From: Thermococcaceae archaeon
Lineage (GTDB): Archaea; Methanobacteriota_B; Thermococci; Thermococcales; Thermococcaceae
Direction of reading: 5' to 3'
DNA length: 6,662 nucleotides
Assembly (NCBI GenBank): GCA_027064745.1
Contig: JAMOPD010000196.1
Coordinates: forward strand, 1 to 6,662
In this document: positions 5,580 through 6,662 of the stretch, piece by piece
How positions within the stretch are numbered: position 1 is the first letter of the stretch
How the letters are laid out: each line of letters begins with the position of its first letter
Notes under the pieces: model-generated
The model's input: the letters and a program-made list of their open reading frames with translations, nothing else
What the model was told of the DNA's origin: nothing
Databases searched by the model: none
Program-made: the position numbers and the translations under genes

Positions 5580-6662
5580 TTAGATGTCCTTGCCCACAAT
5601 GTAAATCCTTTTTGTTTTTCCAAATCTTTTTGGCAGGCCTTTTCTAAGCTCTTCCAGAGGAACAGCCTCAATAGCTAGTTCTGCCTGTTTGGATTCCTCC
5701 ACTTCATATCTAACAGGGTTATTTGCCTCATATATGAGTTCTCTAACCTCATCCTCTATTCCTGCAGGCTTTCTCTCCTTGTAGGCAATCCTAATAATTG
5801 CCTTTGGTCTCGGGTTCTTTGGAGAAAGCGGGTGGTATATTATGACGAAATCAACAAGATTGGGATGATTGTAGACTATTTCCATAAGCTGATCAATGTG
5901 AAGCTTTGCTCCAGCTAAACTTATAACATCCTTAACACGAATTATACTTCTGACTTCACCATTTACAATTCTAGCCAGATCGCCGATATCATAGTTGAAC
6001 AGGGGAAGTCCTGTAAGCTCTCCTTCCCTCATGACTTTTGTTATGTAAACCCTTTTATACTCAGGATATACGTCATCCACATCCTTCAGGATAAGTATTG
6101 ATTCGGGAACTCTAAATGCAGTACTGTTATCCTTCTCTATCACACGATGAGCTGTAACATCATCTTCGCTTGACCCAAAGTTATCCACTATCACTGCATT
6201 CTCAAATAACTCCAACGTAGCCTCAGCAAGCTCTCTTGTTAGAGTCTCTCCACCAACTATTATGACTTGTATGTCCTTTCTTATATCCTCAGGTAGAATC
6301 AAACCCAAGTTGTAGGCTGTGGCAGTCAAACAAAACAGTGCTGTTGGCTGGATGTCTCTTAGTTCCCTGAGGAGCATGCTTTTGTTTTGTAAATACTGGA
6401 TCGGAACTTGATAGTAGGCAGATTTTGCATGAAATTCTTCAAGACCTCCAAAAGCAAACATTCCTGATGATGATGGTAACGGTGGGAAGAAAGAAGCTAT
6501 TACAGATCCGTTGTCTAGATATTCACTTATCCATGGGGCCATCTGCCGTCCAGTTCTTTTCTTATCATCTTCAGTAAATGCTACCCGTTTTGGCTCCCCT
6601 GTGGTTCCACTGGTTCTCATCACGGTGTAGAATACTCTCCTTTCCCTGATGTAATTTGGCCA
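5580..6662 (-). CDS. PaaK/F390 synthetase-like adenylate-forming enzyme, 5' end missing
   Basis: The frame is open to the right edge, so the visible 360 residues lack the true N-terminus; PaaK-type enzymes are about 430 residues, so perhaps 70-90 are missing. These enzymes activate a carboxylate with ATP as an acyl-adenylate and usually pass it to CoA. Motifs in visible numbering are the phosphate loop 'RTSGTTGEPK' (16-25), an A5-like 'NFGSSED' (161-167), 'YDIGD' (224-228, the ribose-binding Asp), the hinge 'RVKDVISLAGAKLHIDQL' (from 242), and the C-terminal 'FGKTKR' (347-352), which carries the likely catalytic Lys. The A5 sequence differs from the usual YG-x-(T/S)-E, so the substrate may not be phenylacetate. 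A Met next to the phosphate loop (6620) cannot be the real start, because coding sequence continues upstream. AT-rich, about 38% GC by eye. The family is clear; the substrate is unknown. Confidence 0.88.
   Translation of the reverse strand, partial: WPNYIRERRVFYTVMRTSGTTGEPKRVAFTEDDKKRTGRQMAPWISEYLDNGSVIASFFPPLPSSSGMFAFGGLEEFHAKSAYYQVPIQYLQNKSMLLRELRDIQPTALFCLTATAYNLGLILPEDIRKDIQVIIVGGETLTRELAEATLELFENAVIVDNFGSSEDDVTAHRVIEKDNSTAFRVPESILILKDVDDVYPEYKRVYITKVMREGELTGLPLFNYDIGDLARIVNGEVRSIIRVKDVISLAGAKLHIDQLMEIVYNHPNLVDFVIIYHPLSPKNPRPKAIIRIAYKERKPAGIEDEVRELIYEANNPVRYEVEESKQAELAIEAVPLEELRKGLPKRFGKTKRIYIVGKDI

Overview
The window looks like chromosomal DNA of a hyperthermophilic euryarchaeon of the order Thermococcales (Thermococcus, Pyrococcus or a relative). 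The reasons are an archaea-only tRNA-Ile2 agmatidine synthetase (TiaS), a characteristic archaeal HTH regulator, the start of a Pyrococcus/Thermococcus-type 'archaeal ATPase', Lys/Glu-rich proteins, and archaeal TATA boxes about 25 bp ahead of leaderless or Shine-Dalgarno starts. The assignment rests on recognised protein families, not on a database search.

Layout, left to right: (1) 1-102, minus strand, the first 34 codons of a P-loop ATPase. Its promoter region (103-190) carries three related palindromes built on ATGATAAT/ATTATCAT. (2) 259-1200, minus, an unrecognised six-helix membrane protein with its own leaderless-type promoter. (3) 1244-2536, minus, tiaS, which makes agmatidine at the wobble base of tRNA-Ile2 so that AUA can be read. 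(4) 2568-3113, minus, a RimJ/RimL-like GNAT acetyltransferase. (5) 3156-4115, plus, a COG1395-type HTH regulator, divergent from the acetyltransferase; the two promoters overlap in about 40 bp. (6) 4118-5368, minus, a SAMHD1-like HD-domain phosphohydrolase, tail-to-tail with the regulator across a 2-bp gap. (7) 5369-5579, a 211-bp gap holding the HD gene promoter, an 83-bp MITE-like element with terminal inverted repeats and 8-bp direct flanking repeats, and a T-rich terminator. (8) 5580-6662, minus, a PaaK/coenzyme F390 synthetase-like adenylate-forming enzyme whose N-terminus lies beyond the right edge.

There is no single pathway here. Most genes appear to have their own promoter, and the window reads as independent housekeeping genes (tiaS, HD phosphohydrolase, HTH regulator) mixed with accessory ones (ATPase, membrane protein, acyl-adenylating enzyme). 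By eye, tiaS and the ATPase start are much more GC-rich than everything else, which suggests a mosaic history. I see no CRISPR array, tRNA, rRNA or complete insertion sequence, and no convincing new multi-gene system. The two most interesting signals are the 83-bp MITE-like element, whose ends resemble the IS6 family, and the triple palindrome bracketing the ATPase promoter.
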